Part shown: positions 16,765-27,300 of the stretch, piece by piece
How positions within the stretch are numbered: the first letter of the stretch is position 1
Layout of the letters: each line of letters starts with the position of its first letter
Assembly (NCBI GenBank): GCA_963705385.1
Contig: OY970075.1
Coordinates: 496,001-560,000, forward strand
Length of the DNA stretch: 64,000 bases
Source of the DNA: MFD02979-c5 sp963705385
GTDB lineage: Bacteria; Bacteroidota; Bacteroidia; Cytophagales; Amoebophilaceae
Direction of reading: 5' to 3'
Program-made: the position numbers and the translations under genes
The notes under the pieces: generated by a model
Seen by the model: the letters and a program-made list of their open reading frames with translations, nothing else
Database searches by the model: none
Told to the model about the DNA's origin: nothing

Positions 16765-18660
16765 ATGGGAAAAATCATTGGAATTGACCTAGGAACAACC
16801 AACTCTTGCGTTGCTGTCATGGAGGGCAACGAACCTGTGGTGATCACTAACAACGAGGGCAAGCGGACCACCCCTTCAGTAGTAGCTTTTCTTAATGAAC
16901 AAGAAGGCGAGCGCAAGGTAGGCGATCCTGCTAAACGACAAGCGATTATCAACCCACGCAACACCATTAGCTCTGTGAAGCGATTTATGGGTAAAAAATA
17001 TTCAGAAGTGCTTGATGAAGCCAAGCAAGTAACCTACAAAATAGAAAAAGGAAAGGCCGACACAGTGAAAATCAGGATTGGAGACCGGCTTTATACCCCC
17101 CAAGAGATCTCTGCCATGATTTTGCAAAAGATGCAAACTACAGCAGAAGACTACCTAGGCACTGAAGTCAAAGAAGCAGTGATTACTGTACCTGCATACT
17201 TCAATGATGCTGAGCGACAAGCCACCAAAGAAGCTGGTAAAATTGCTGGCCTGGAAGTCAAAAGAATCATCAATGAGCCTACTGCAGCTGCTCTTGCCTA
17301 TGGGTTAGACAAGAAAAACAAAGACATGACCGTTGCCGTCTTTGACTTAGGAGGTGGTACCTTTGATATCTCTATTCTAGAGCTAGGAGATGGGGTGTTT
17401 GAGGTTAAGTCTACCAATGGAGATGTACACTTGGGTGGTGATAACTTTGATCAAAAGATCATGGATTGGTTGGCAGATACCTTCCAAAGAGAAGAAGGAG
17501 TAGACTTGAAGAAAGATCCTACAGCGCAGCAGCGCCTTAGAGAGGCAGCAGAAAAAGCTAAGGTTGAACTTTCTAGTGCTACCAGCACTGAAATCAATTT
17601 GCCTTTCATCATGGCAGTAGATGGGGTGCCCAAACACCTAGTCAAAACTTTAACGAGAGCACAGTTTGAGCAACTCGCAGATGAGCTGATAAAAAGGACC
17701 TTGGCACCTTGCAGGAAAGCATTGCAAGATGCAAATCTGAAGCCTGCTGATATTGACGAGGTCATCTTGGTAGGTGGCTCCACCAGAATCCCCAGGATCC
17801 AAGAAGAAGCAGAAAAGTTCTTCGGCAAAAAAGCCTCCAAGGGGGTCAACCCTGATGAGGTAGTAGCCATAGGTGCTGCTATACAAGGTGGTGTACTTAC
17901 TGGTGAGGTCAAAGACGTGCTACTGCTCGATGTCATCCCACTTTCCCTGGGTATCGAGACCTTAGGAGGGGTATGTACCAAGCTCATCGAAGCCAACAGT
18001 ACTATACCTATTACAAAATCGCAAATATTCTCTACCGCAAGTGACAAACAACCTTCCGTAGAGATTCATGTACTGCAAGGTGAGCGGCCCATGGCCAATG
18101 ATAACCGCACGATTGGTAGGTTCCACCTCGATGGTATTCCACCAGCTCCAAGAGGAGTGCCGCAGGTTGAAGTAACCTTTGACGTCGACGCCAATGGTAT
18201 TTTGAATGTTTCTGCTAAAGACAAAGGAACAGGCAAAGAGCAGAAGATACGCATTGAAGCTTCTTCAGGGTTAACAGAGGAAGAAATCAAAAAGATGAAA
18301 GAAGAAGCAGAGGCTAACGCAGAAATGGACAAAAAAGAAAGGGAACGGGTAGACAAACTCAATGCAGCTGACTCACTCATCTTCCAAACTGAAAAGCAGC
18401 TCAAAGAATTTGGTGACAAGCTCTCAGAAGGCAACAAAAAAGCCATAGAAGGTGGTTTGGCTGATTTGAAAAAAGCACAGGAAGCTAAGGATTTGGCATC
18501 TATTGACCGAGCCATGGAAGCATTGGAAAAAGCTTGGCAGCAGTCTTCAGAGGAAATGTACCAAACCCATACAGCAGCTGGGGCGCAACAGCAAAGTGAG
18601 ACAGCATCGACCAGGAACAGCCAAGAGCCTGCTGAGGCAGAATACGAAGAAGTAGAATAA
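16765..18660 (+). CDS. dnaK: Chaperone protein DnaK (Hsp70)
   Basis: This is an ATP-dependent chaperone that folds and protects proteins with DnaJ and GrpE. The start is set at ATG 16765 (MGKIIGIDLGTTNSCVAVME); the open frame extends 19 codons further upstream without family sequence. The ATPase domain has VFDLGGGTFDISILE and ILVGGSTRIPRIQE. The linker DVLLLDVIPLSLGIETLGGV leads to the substrate-binding domain, and the lid ends EPAEAEYEEVE, the EEVD-like tail. About 631 residues is normal. The 344 bp upstream contain no gene and no CIRCE-type repeat. A strong terminator follows. Confidence 0.98.
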   Translation: MGKIIGIDLGTTNSCVAVMEGNEPVVITNNEGKRTTPSVVAFLNEQEGERKVGDPAKRQAIINPRNTISSVKRFMGKKYSEVLDEAKQVTYKIEKGKADTVKIRIGDRLYTPQEISAMILQKMQTTAEDYLGTEVKEAVITVPAYFNDAERQATKEAGKIAGLEVKRIINEPTAAALAYGLDKKNKDMTVAVFDLGGGTFDISILELGDGVFEVKSTNGDVHLGGDNFDQKIMDWLADTFQREEGVDLKKDPTAQQRLREAAEKAKVELSSATSTEINLPFIMAVDGVPKHLVKTLTRAQFEQLADELIKRTLAPCRKALQDANLKPADIDEVILVGGSTRIPRIQEEAEKFFGKKASKGVNPDEVVAIGAAIQGGVLTGEVKDVLLLDVIPLSLGIETLGGVCTKLIEANSTIPITKSQIFSTASDKQPSVEIHVLQGERPMANDNRTIGRFHLDGIPPAPRGVPQVEVTFDVDANGILNVSAKDKGTGKEQKIRIEASSGLTEEEIKKMKEEAEANAEMDKKERERVDKLNAADSLIFQTEKQLKEFGDKLSEGNKKAIEGGLADLKKAQEAKDLASIDRAMEALEKAWQQSSEEMYQTHTAAGAQQQSETASTRNSQEPAEAEYEEVE

Positions 18661-18683
18661 AAATAGTTTTAACCTTGCTGGAT

Positions 18684-18717
18684 AAAAGCTACCTGCACCA
18701 AAGCAGGTAGCTTTTTT
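18684..18717 (+). terminator. Rho-independent terminator of dnaK
   Basis: A 13-bp perfect stem, AAAAGCTACCTGC paired with GCAGGTAGCTTTT across a 6-nt loop, is followed directly by more T residues, 24 bp after the dnaK stop. Confidence 0.92.
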
Positions 18718-18945
18718 ATTTGGGTTAACAAGTAGTGGTAAAAATGCTTCCAGCATAGTACCTATCAAATTATAGACCCTACCTGTGAGCCTTTTTCCAC
18801 AAAAAATCTTGCCCTCTCCAAGGAAATGGACATGTGGAAAGTATGAAGAGGTATTATAACGATGAGCGTCCGCATTCAAGGCTGGGGTATAGACCCTTCC
18901 CCTAGAGAATTTTTAGTAAGTAAAGGGGTAGAGAAAGAACAAGCT

Positions 18946-18983
18946 TTTCCAAGTGTAAGGACCATGGCCCTTACACTTGGAAA
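18946..18983. other. Perfect 15-bp inverted repeat in a gene-free stretch
   Basis: TTTCCAAGTGTAAGG at 18946-18960 pairs perfectly with CCTTACACTTGGAAA at 18969-18983 across an 8-nt loop containing CCATGG. No T-run follows on either strand, so it is not a simple terminator. It lies in a 950-bp stretch between dnaK and the phosphoesterase gene that otherwise holds only the transposase relic at 19115-19438. Confidence 0.6.
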
Positions 18984-19114
18984 GATCCACGAAACCTAGC
19001 AAGTTTCTCCATTGAAAGTGGACCGGTAAACGGGATAATGTCACTAGCTTTATTCCTCCACAGCCTTAGAGTTGAACTTAGTGATTGCGGAAACGGGCTA
19101 GCTTGCTGTAAGTA

Positions 19115-19438
19115 CTAACTTGGCTTAGCCTCCTCACTTTTAGCTATATTAGCTTTGAAAGCTCTCAAACGTTTTTTAGAGTTGTTCGGGTCATGCCTTA
19201 GCCAGATGGACCTCGCCCCACCGGCTGAGAACGAGTATACCTAACTTTTGAGCCCGTTAGCTACGCTCATTTGGCCGTAAGCAGAGTATTCTATAGCCAT
19301 CTCTACAACGGTTTTTTCTATGGCTGAAACCCTATTGGCTAGTGTGGGCTTTTTACGGCTGGTTTCATATAAACCTTCCTCTCCAGCAGTGTCATAAAGG
19401 TCTCTAAATCTGTAATAGTTGCCTCTGCTATAGCTCAT
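19115..19438 (-). pseudogene. N-terminal remnant of an IS481-like helix-turn-helix transposase
   Basis: The fragment reads MSYSRGNYYRFRDLYDTAGE, then EGLYETSRKKPTLANRV, AIEYSAYGQMSVANGLK, an in-frame TAG, and on in the same frame FSAGGARSIWLRHDPNNSKK. This matches the N-terminal helix-turn-helix part of a widespread IS481-type transposase (YR..ELY..GGEE.L, IEKTVVEMA.E.PAYGQ, SAGGVRSIWLRHDLE). The DDE core is missing. It differs from the intact IS481-type transposase at 4836-5801, so it comes from another element. Confidence 0.75.
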
Positions 19439-19611
19439 GGTCTTGCGGAGATGTATTGCCTAGACTTTTAGCTAACTCAAGTAAGCCTAGTTTAGGTTCG
19501 ATGATTTTATGATACAGATTTATGATGTCTTTCCAATTAGTTTAGCAATGTTCTTTATGCTATTAATTGTGAGGTTAAATCTCAACTAGTACATATTATT
19601 ACTTTACACCT

Positions 19612-20889
19612 ATGCCCAGCCAATCAACCAGACCTTCATCCAGCATGTATCTCATCCTAGCTGTCACCATCGTTGCTTTAATAATCATCGACCTCTACAT
19701 GTACCAAGGTGTCAGGGTCACGACCCAAGCCCTTACAGTTACCAAGAAAAAGCTAGTAGCCTACCTTTATTGGGGCGTTACCTGTTTTACCCTAGGTACT
19801 TTGCTGGTTTATACCTTGGGGGATCTAGGGTTCCAAAGTAAGTTTTTGCGGCGTTTATTCCTGCCTTTGTGTTTTATCAACTATGCTGCTAAGCTCTTTG
19901 CAATAATATTTTTGTTGCTAGACGATATAGTCAGGGCCGCTCGGTGGGCTATGTGCTCTATAGTGCCTACACCAGCAAGTAGCGCATCACCAGGTACAGG
20001 TATCTCTAGGTCTGTATTCCTCAGCCAAACCGCCATGGTTGCTGCTGCTGTACCGGTCATTGCTATGAGCTATGGTATTGCCTCTGGTGCACACGATTAT
20101 AGAGTGCGCAGTGTGAAAGTCAAGCTGCCCCATCTGCCTAGGACTTTTCATAGCTTGCGTATTGGACAACTTTCAGACATACATAGCGGTAGCTTTTTTA
20201 ACAAAAAAGCGGTCAAGGGTGGGGTAACAATGCTGCTGCGTGAAAAACCTGATCTAATTTTTTTTACAGGAGATTTGGTCAATAACAAAGCCGACGAGCT
20301 CAACGATTACATAGATGTTTTTAATAAAGTGAAAGCACCGCTTGGCGTATACTCTGTACTAGGCAACCATGACTATGGCGACTACATCAGTTGGCCTTCG
20401 CCTGATGCCAAACGGAAAAACTTTTTAGCTCTCTGCTATGCTCACAAGCACCTAGGCTGGCATCTGCTGATGAATACCCACAAAGTCATTGCTGAAGGTG
20501 GAGATCAGCTTGCAGTCATTGGCGTAGAAAATTGGGGTACAGGGAGATTTTCCAAATATGGCCAGTTGGATCAGGCTTATCACGGCGCAGAAAATGTCCC
20601 TGTCAAGCTACTCTTGTCGCACGACCCCAGTCATTGGGAGGCGCAGGTAAGGCCTCATTACCCAGGCATTGACATCACTTTTTCAGGCCATACTCATGGC
20701 TTTCAGTTTGGCATTGAAATAGGGTCCTTCAAATGGAGTCCTGCACAGTATTGCTACAAGCAATGGGCGGGCTTATATCAAGAAGGATCACAACACCTAT
20801 ATGTAAACCGAGGCTATGGCTATATCGGCTACCCAGGCCGGATTGGCATCTTGCCTGAAATTACCATCATGGAGCTTGAAAGAGGGTAG
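19612..20889 (+). CDS. Membrane-anchored metallophosphoesterase (YaeI/YkuE-like)
   Basis: This is a calcineurin-like phosphoesterase of 425 residues with an N-terminal membrane domain. Four hydrophobic segments lie within residues 12-150 (YLILAVTIVALIIIDLYM, YWGVTCFTLGTLLVYTL, a third near residues 82-105, a fourth near 135-155). The catalytic domain has all metal-binding blocks: SDIHSGS, FFTGDLVNNK, VLGNHDYGDY, LLSHDPSHWE and FSGHTHGFQ. The related YkuE and LpxG-type enzymes act on phospho- or lipid-phosphate substrates such as UDP-diacylglucosamine. The substrate here is not predictable from sequence. It is monocistronic. Confidence 0.9.
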   Translation: MPSQSTRPSSSMYLILAVTIVALIIIDLYMYQGVRVTTQALTVTKKKLVAYLYWGVTCFTLGTLLVYTLGDLGFQSKFLRRLFLPLCFINYAAKLFAIIFLLLDDIVRAARWAMCSIVPTPASSASPGTGISRSVFLSQTAMVAAAVPVIAMSYGIASGAHDYRVRSVKVKLPHLPRTFHSLRIGQLSDIHSGSFFNKKAVKGGVTMLLREKPDLIFFTGDLVNNKADELNDYIDVFNKVKAPLGVYSVLGNHDYGDYISWPSPDAKRKNFLALCYAHKHLGWHLLMNTHKVIAEGGDQLAVIGVENWGTGRFSKYGQLDQAYHGAENVPVKLLLSHDPSHWEAQVRPHYPGIDITFSGHTHGFQFGIEIGSFKWSPAQYCYKQWAGLYQEGSQHLYVNRGYGYIGYPGRIGILPEITIMELERG

Positions 20890-21003
20890 TACCTGTTTAC
20901 TTTGCTAAAGGTGCATTTTGGTCCACCTGCTCTACCTACAGTTAGGCCATTGACCCTTTTTTTAGGCCCCTGCAAGGCATTAGCTACCTTATCCCTTTTT
21001 TAT

Positions 21004-21082
21004 GGAACCGTTGCGAAAGGAGACTTTGGCTCTATTTGTAATTTGGAGATGCAGATTTTCTCGAGCTTTACAACAGTCCCTT
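21004..21082. repeat. ~79-bp inverted-repeat element with IS6-like ends
   Basis: GGAACCGTTGCGAAAGG at the left and GCTTTACAACAGTCCCTT at the right are imperfect inverted repeats. The right end is nearly the same as that of a second, similar-sized element at 48689-48768 (GTTTTACAACGGTCTCT). The interior has no coding potential. It may be an internally deleted IS6-type element or a miniature derivative. The rest of 20890-21208 contains nothing recognisable. Confidence 0.45.
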
Positions 21083-21208
21083 AAGTAAGCAGAGGTACCA
21101 ATACAATCATACAGCTCATGAAGGCTAATACAAGGTGTAAGGGTAGGCTGCAATTAGATACTGCAGAGGCTGCTGACTCCTCTTCCAAAAAGTTGGTAAT
21201 TGAGCACG

Positions 21209-23278
21209 TCAAAAGCTTACTATAGCCTGCAGTTTCACATGGTTTTTGGTATTGCCCTCAATAGCCTCTTGACCGCTCCCTACCTTGTCTTTATCTCTAT
21301 ACCAGTTAAGGGTATATCTTAACTCTAGCCTGCAGTAAGGAACAGGTTTATAACATACGAGCAGGCAATAGCGCATCCCGATGCCCTGGTAAGAGGAGAA
21401 ATTGAAGCCACCATGCAGTACATCTGGCTCGTAAAAAGCCATTTTATTCATAGCGTCCTCTGTATTGAACCAGGCCACACGGCCACTTAGCTTGAGCTTA
21501 CTTATTTTGTAAGTAACGCCCTGTGCCAGAGCGTACCCCCAGGTGGTTCTCTTAAGCTGTTGGTAACTATTCCACTGCACTCCACTGGTCAAGCTGACAA
21601 CTTTACTAGCCATTTGTTGCCACCTAACTTTGTAGCCTCTTTTTTTACCTACCGCTGATGTAGCAGCAGGTTTTCTGGCTTTAGGGATGTGGCCCTCTTT
21701 CTTAGTCTCTTTGCACTGAAAGTATAAGAGGGTAGACTTTTGTGGCTCGTAGGTAGCTTTGGTAAGCCAGCTATGTCCTGCAGCACCTTTACCCAAAAAC
21801 CACGGAAAGTGAAAATAGTCATAGTATGCATCAAAGTAGAGGTAGGGAACAGGTTTGATCCTAGCTCCTAGGTAGATGCCGCGCTCATCGCTGTTGCTAG
21901 AGGCATTCTCGCTAAAAGCATTTCCATAAAGGCTGTGGAAGTCTTGGTCATAGTGTCGTAGCAGCACAGTGGCATCTAAGTGGTGTGATAAACTGGCAAT
22001 TATACCTACAATTGCTGCCCTGCCACCACTTTTAGAGAAAGCACCTTCGCCAAAAAAGTGCAAATTTTGCCATAGGTAGCGATAAAAAAATCCGCCATTA
22101 GCATTTTCTCTACCGCAGAAGCGGAGCGGGGTTCCTTTTTGGGTATTGGGATACAGGGGTAGGGCATAGATATTGTATAACACATTGATACCTAGTTCCG
22201 CATCTCGCTCTCTAAATTTATAGACTGCTGTACCTCCAATCACCTGCTCATTGACCTGTCCTTTTTTAGCAACCTCATTTTGGGTTCTGTAGTATCCACC
22301 CCTTTGCACGTGCTGGATATACTCACTACCTATTGAGGCATCTATAGCACGCCTTCCATCTAGGTCGATATTAGAGTAATAGGTAGTGAGCTCCAGCTGA
22401 CGCCACTGCAAGGTTGAAGCAATTCCCCTAAAAGCAGCGCTTGCCAAGGAAGTATGAGGACGAATCCCCAGGTTATTTGTTCTAATTACCTTTACAGTTT
22501 CACTGCTTTTGTTCGTGCTAAAGCCCGTATTAACTATTAAACCCTGTCCATAGCCAACCTCATAATCACCTACAACTAACGCTTTTAGCATTTTTCTGTT
22601 CTTGAGCAAGCAATAGAACCTCCCTAGGTTAAATCCATAGCGCTTAGTAGAAGGGTCCCAGGTAAAAGCTTCTCCTGCCCCTTTCTTAGCTGAAAATCCT
22701 ACTTCAAGGCCACTAGGATGCTGAATGCGGAATTGTGTTAGGAACTGATTAGGCGAGCCTACATAAGGTACTGTGCTACTCCCTTCATTTTGTTGATAGC
22801 CCTTCTTGGTTTCCAGGGTCCTTTCGTAACGCATGAGCCAATAACTATTTCTGTGCCATAGTCCCCTTTTCCATAGTGGCAAGTTGCGGAAGTCAGCATA
22901 TACTTCTTCTACCTTTACAAAAGGAATAAGTTGGTAGATCGTGGCCAGGTCAAATTCAGGAATAGCTTGTAGCTCATAGATAGAAAGCAGGGATCCACTT
23001 TCCTCGAGATAGTGGAAAAGTTGATCGAGTTGTGTATCTGTGAGAATGCAAAGTAGCGCTAACTCTTCTTGAGAAGCTTGGTTAACCTCTAATGGCTGTT
23101 GGTAAAACTCCCAGAGTCTTTGGTGTAGCATCTCGTAGTTAATCTCCTTGACTTGCTTGGCATAGATAGCATCCACCAGTGTAGTAAAGTCAGGAAATTG
23201 ACTAGGCGCACTTTGTGCCCATCCAGGAGCGCTTCCCATAAGCACAGCCAACGGTAGTATAATATTTAGCCTTCTCAT
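21209..23278 (-). CDS. Helix-hairpin-helix N-terminal, beta-barrel-like outer-membrane protein
   Basis: This is an exported protein of 689 residues. The signal peptide covers about residues 1-22 (MRRLNIILPLAVLMGSAPG, WAQS). Residues about 45-110 carry ComEA-like helix-hairpin-helix repeats (PLEVNQASQEELALLCILTD, SIYELQAIPEFDLATIYQL). The rest alternates short beta-strands rich in Tyr and Gly and ends VKLQAIVSF, the aromatic C-terminal residue typical of outer-membrane barrels. Bacteroidota encode many such HhH-barrel proteins of unknown role. A GTATGCTAA motif lies about 50 bp upstream of the start. The function is not known. Confidence 0.75.
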   Translation of the reverse strand: MRRLNIILPLAVLMGSAPGWAQSAPSQFPDFTTLVDAIYAKQVKEINYEMLHQRLWEFYQQPLEVNQASQEELALLCILTDTQLDQLFHYLEESGSLLSIYELQAIPEFDLATIYQLIPFVKVEEVYADFRNLPLWKRGLWHRNSYWLMRYERTLETKKGYQQNEGSSTVPYVGSPNQFLTQFRIQHPSGLEVGFSAKKGAGEAFTWDPSTKRYGFNLGRFYCLLKNRKMLKALVVGDYEVGYGQGLIVNTGFSTNKSSETVKVIRTNNLGIRPHTSLASAAFRGIASTLQWRQLELTTYYSNIDLDGRRAIDASIGSEYIQHVQRGGYYRTQNEVAKKGQVNEQVIGGTAVYKFRERDAELGINVLYNIYALPLYPNTQKGTPLRFCGRENANGGFFYRYLWQNLHFFGEGAFSKSGGRAAIVGIIASLSHHLDATVLLRHYDQDFHSLYGNAFSENASSNSDERGIYLGARIKPVPYLYFDAYYDYFHFPWFLGKGAAGHSWLTKATYEPQKSTLLYFQCKETKKEGHIPKARKPAATSAVGKKRGYKVRWQQMASKVVSLTSGVQWNSYQQLKRTTWGYALAQGVTYKISKLKLSGRVAWFNTEDAMNKMAFYEPDVLHGGFNFSSYQGIGMRYCLLVCYKPVPYCRLELRYTLNWYRDKDKVGSGQEAIEGNTKNHVKLQAIVSF

Positions 23279-23389
23279 CTATAGCTGAAGATACTACACT
23301 CAGCCTACAAAAGAATGTGGACACTAGGTTAGCATACTTCATTTAATAGTGCTCAGGTGCTGCCCTGCTTGATAGCAATTGCTAACAAC

Positions 23390-23581
23390 GCTAGGTTGTG
23401 TAGACATTTGTAATTTGCATGACGTAGGACCCTCGCAAAGCTTAGAGTAAGCTTTGTTTGCAAGTTCAAAAAAGAGCTGAGTAGCTCATTTCCAACTGTC
23501 TCGATTTAACAGGTGACCACCTAGAGAAGCTAGTAGCCGGGAAGCTATCCATGATTACGATAAATGCCTACACAACCTAAC
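23390..23581. repeat. 188-bp element with near-perfect inverted ends
   Basis: GCTAGGTTGTGTAGACATTT at the left and the reverse complement of the right end, GTTAGGTTGTGTAGGCATTT, agree at 18 of 20 positions, with a perfect 12-bp core at 23392-23403 and 23568-23579. The interior shows no open frame. The size and ends suggest a miniature inverted-repeat element or a deleted insertion sequence inserted upstream of the symporter remnant. Confidence 0.55.
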
Positions 23582-23632
23582 ATATCCCTATAAAGAGTCA
23601 TTCTCCTTTTCCACTCCAGTACTCAAAGTACT

Positions 23633-24241
23633 CCTCTGCTTTTTTCTTGCGCTTTTCAGGGGGGTTATCATGCTCACTGGCCTTGTTGGGCCAGTGTTAT
23701 ATCTTAATTTAGAAGTTAAGGGGATACTTCCACATCTGATCAAGGAGCTTTTGCCAGCGGGAATCAAAGGAATAGCTGTTGCTGGGTTGTTTGCTGTGGT
23801 GATGAGTACAGCAGACTCTCATCTCCATGCTACAGGGCTAAGTTTTACCCATGATGTAGTGAAGCCTTTAGGGGATAAGCTGCAGGTAAAAATTAACGGG
23901 CTTAAGTGGGCCCAATACAGCACTTTTTTATTAGGTTGTTCAGTTATCGCTGTAAGCCTTTACCAGTATGATAGGATGAGTCTGGTCTTTAATAGCTTAT
24001 ATACTGGGCTTTTTTTATGTTTCCCCTTGTAGGAGGTATATGAGGGATGAAGACAGATAAAGTAAGCTTTTACACTGCCCTGTTTATGACACTTGTAACC
24101 CTTGGTTGTGCAAAGCTCTTCTTACCTGCATCGGGGAGCTGCCTTACCATGTTAATAGGGATCATAGCCAGTGGACCCAGTTTCTTTGGAGTGCATCTGA
24201 TACGACATGAGGGCTTTAAGATAGTTGATAGAGATAGCTAA
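23633..24241 (+). pseudogene. Truncated sodium/solute symporter (SSS family), tandem to the intact fusion gene
   Basis: Only the C-terminal half of a PutP-like symporter remains. Pieces align to the neighbour at 24330 in order: IMLTGLVGPVLYLN, LLPAGIKGIAVAGLFAVVMS, TADSHLHATGLSFTHDVVKP, and after a frame change and a TGA MKTDKVSFYTALFMTLV, SFFGVHLIRHEGFKIV. The first part of the transporter, including sodium-site helices 1 and 5, is missing. The remnant ends with a stop just after the transporter domain, so it may come from a stand-alone transporter or from a fusion whose rest was lost. It lies 88 bp upstream of the intact copy. Confidence 0.88.
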
Positions 24242-24329
24242 AAGGGCAGTTAGCATTTTTCCGTTTATTGCTTGTGTATAGTTTCAAATAAGAATCCTAT
24301 TTTAGGAATAGTTAAAATTATACAGTCCT

Positions 24330-27300
24330 ATGAACTACTTCAGTATAGATTACCTGATTGTTTATGCTTTCCTCTTGATTACCCTTATTATAGGTCTGCG
24401 AGCAGGAAGAGGAATTAAAGACATCAGAGAATATGCGGTCGCAAATAAAACCTTTAGTACAGCAGCCCTTGTACTGACTTTTTTAGCCACTGACCTTGCC
24501 GGAGAGAGTGTACTTGACCTTGCTGGTGGAGTGAGCAAGGAAGGGATCATTTTGTCGGTTGTATTTATAGTGGGAGTATGCGGAGGGTTTCTCGCACAAG
24601 CGCTGTTCATCGCTCCGAATATAGTCTATTTCAAGCAGAGTATTACTATGGGTGACGTGATGGGCACGCTATATGGCGTAAATAGCAAAATTATTACTGG
24701 CTTATTAGGGTTCTTCACGGCTATTTGTATTGCTGGCATGGAGATTACTGTGCTAGGCCTATTATGTGAGTCCCTGCTAGGTATTGACTATCGATGGGGC
24801 GTTGGCTTGGGAGGAATTGTACTAGCCTCTTATTCGGCTCATGGAGGCATCAAGTCGGTTACTGTGACTGACATATTCCAGTTTATCATCCTACTTGTTG
24901 TCATCCCCATGATTACGATTTTAGCATTGAAACATGCAGGAGGCATAAAAACGGTCCTTACCCAAGTACCTTCTACTCAGCTACAAATCTTTAATCATCC
25001 TAATTTCCACTATTATCTGGTGCTGTTCTTGGGCAAGGTCATCTTTCAATTCCCTATGATAGATCCCGCTCTGATACAACGTTTCTTAATGGCAAAAACC
25101 AGGAGTCAGTTGCGCAACCAATTTCTTACGCTTGCTGTTTTCTCTCCTGCACTATACCTGACAATTATGTTGATGGGTATGGCTGGGCTGATCCTATACC
25201 CCACCCTCGCAGGCCAGCAAGTAGTTCCGCAAATTATCAATGACCTTTTACCTATAGGAATTAAAGGCATGGCCATTGCAGGCCTTTTTGCAGTAACAAT
25301 GTCTACTGTCGACTCGTTTTTACACGCTGCAGGCCTCACCTTGGTACACGACGTCATCAAGCCACTATCCGATAAACGGGGCATGGCTATCAAAGAGCTA
25401 AATTGGGCTAAGTACGCTACGCTATTTGTTAGTCTCTTTGCAATTGCCATAGGGTTTGCACGCGCTGAGAATCTGTATAATTTCCTCTTGATTTCCTACG
25501 AGTTTACGTGCCCTTTGCTTGCTTTTCCACTTTGGTGCGGCATTATAGGTTTGAAGCCTGATCAGCGCGCCTTTTATGCTGCTGCAGGGGTTACTTCAGG
25601 GGCGCTTATCCTGTCTAAATTGCTTCTCCCAAAAACACACAGCTACCTTTCAGCACTTATCAGTGTGATCGTAAATGGCATAGTCTTTTTGAGTATCCAT
25701 GCCATACGGAACCAAGGTTTTGTGATGGTCAGTCGTACGCAAGGGCAAGAACATTCATGGAGAACAGGCCACGATAATACCTTAATGCGATTTAAAGAGT
25801 TGCTACCCACACCGAAACGCATAATTGCATACTCAAGAACGAAAGTAACTAAGTATGGTGCTCCTTACATCCTGTTGGGGATCTTTTATGTAATCAACTA
25901 CATCATTCCTTATTTCATGTGGGAGCATGCTAGTGCCCAATCTTATGATCTCATGTTCTACCTGCGCTTCACCGGCGCTGTAGCATGTGGCCTTTTAACA
26001 GTAAAGGACGCCTGGCCTTCGAGGCTTTTAGCTTATATACCTACTTTTTGGCACCTCACTCTACTCTACTGTATTCCTTTTACCAGCACAGTGATGTTTC
26101 TGCTCACACAAGGCAGCATAGAATGGCTTATCAACGTAACGATGAGCATCATGTTCCTTGTTGTGCTGGTAGATTGGATGAGCTTTATCATCCTTACACT
26201 ACTAGGCGTCAGTCTAGGTTTTCTGTTTTATACTCAGGTGGTGGGACCTATTAATTTGAAGTTAGACTTTAGTGCTGGCTACCTACTCATTTACCAAGGC
26301 ATCTTTGCTACGCTTATTGGATTGCTTTTTGCTCGCAGAAGACAGCAAAAATTTAACCACATAGCTACTCGCCAACAACTACTCGCAACAGCACACCAAC
26401 TAACCAATGGTAGGCTTGTAGAAGCATTGAACTATCAGAATAGGGTTGCCCAAGGCCTTGGCAGAGATGGGATTAATGTACTAGACAATGTGTACGCGAC
26501 TAGTAGAGTCATAGAGGAAGAGTTAAAAGACAGACCTAGCAAGGGGCTTCAAGAAGCTAATGAAAAACTGAAGGCTATAACGGAATACCTAGAGGAGGTC
26601 AGTTATCATGCCAAAGATTACTTGAGGCTTGAGGTAGGTAAAGTGAGCCTGGATGCATTACTCAAAGAAACGCAAGCTACCCTCAAAGCGCAGGACTTAG
26701 ATTCTATGCCTACCCTTGCCATTCAGCTTCTTACCCAACACAAGGAGCTGCAGGGGGATATAGCATGTATCCAAAGGTTACTTATCAATGGCATTTGTTA
26801 TGTTCAATCTTATAATTATGATAAGCACCGCATCCAGCTCGCTATAGAGGATACGCAGCTAGGCTACCACTTATCTTCCATTAAAGGCTACACTAAAAAA
26901 GTGGATGCTTTGCGCTTGGGTATTACCACAGCAGATGCTTTACCTAGGTTACAGCCTGTTTATATGGGCGATGTTGCTGCTAGGTCAGTGCCTCCTGATT
27001 CTCCTTCAGACCTGCCTCGGGTAGAAAATGAGCGCATTGTAGATGCGCACTATGGAGTAACAGAGTACTACGAGCCAGAAGACGGGTTTACCATAGTCTA
27101 TGTAATCCCTTTAGGTGTGCGTGATATCCGGCCTAAGAGTATGGATCTGAAGGAGATGGAAATAGCTCCTCAAGAGGTGCTAGTAGACTATGCAGGTGCT
27201 GCTGGTTTAGAAGAGGCACTCAAGGAGCAGATTAAAGACAAAACTAAGGGAGTGAGTATAGCCAAAGTAGAAAAGGCCATTGGCTTAATTAAGAAATACC

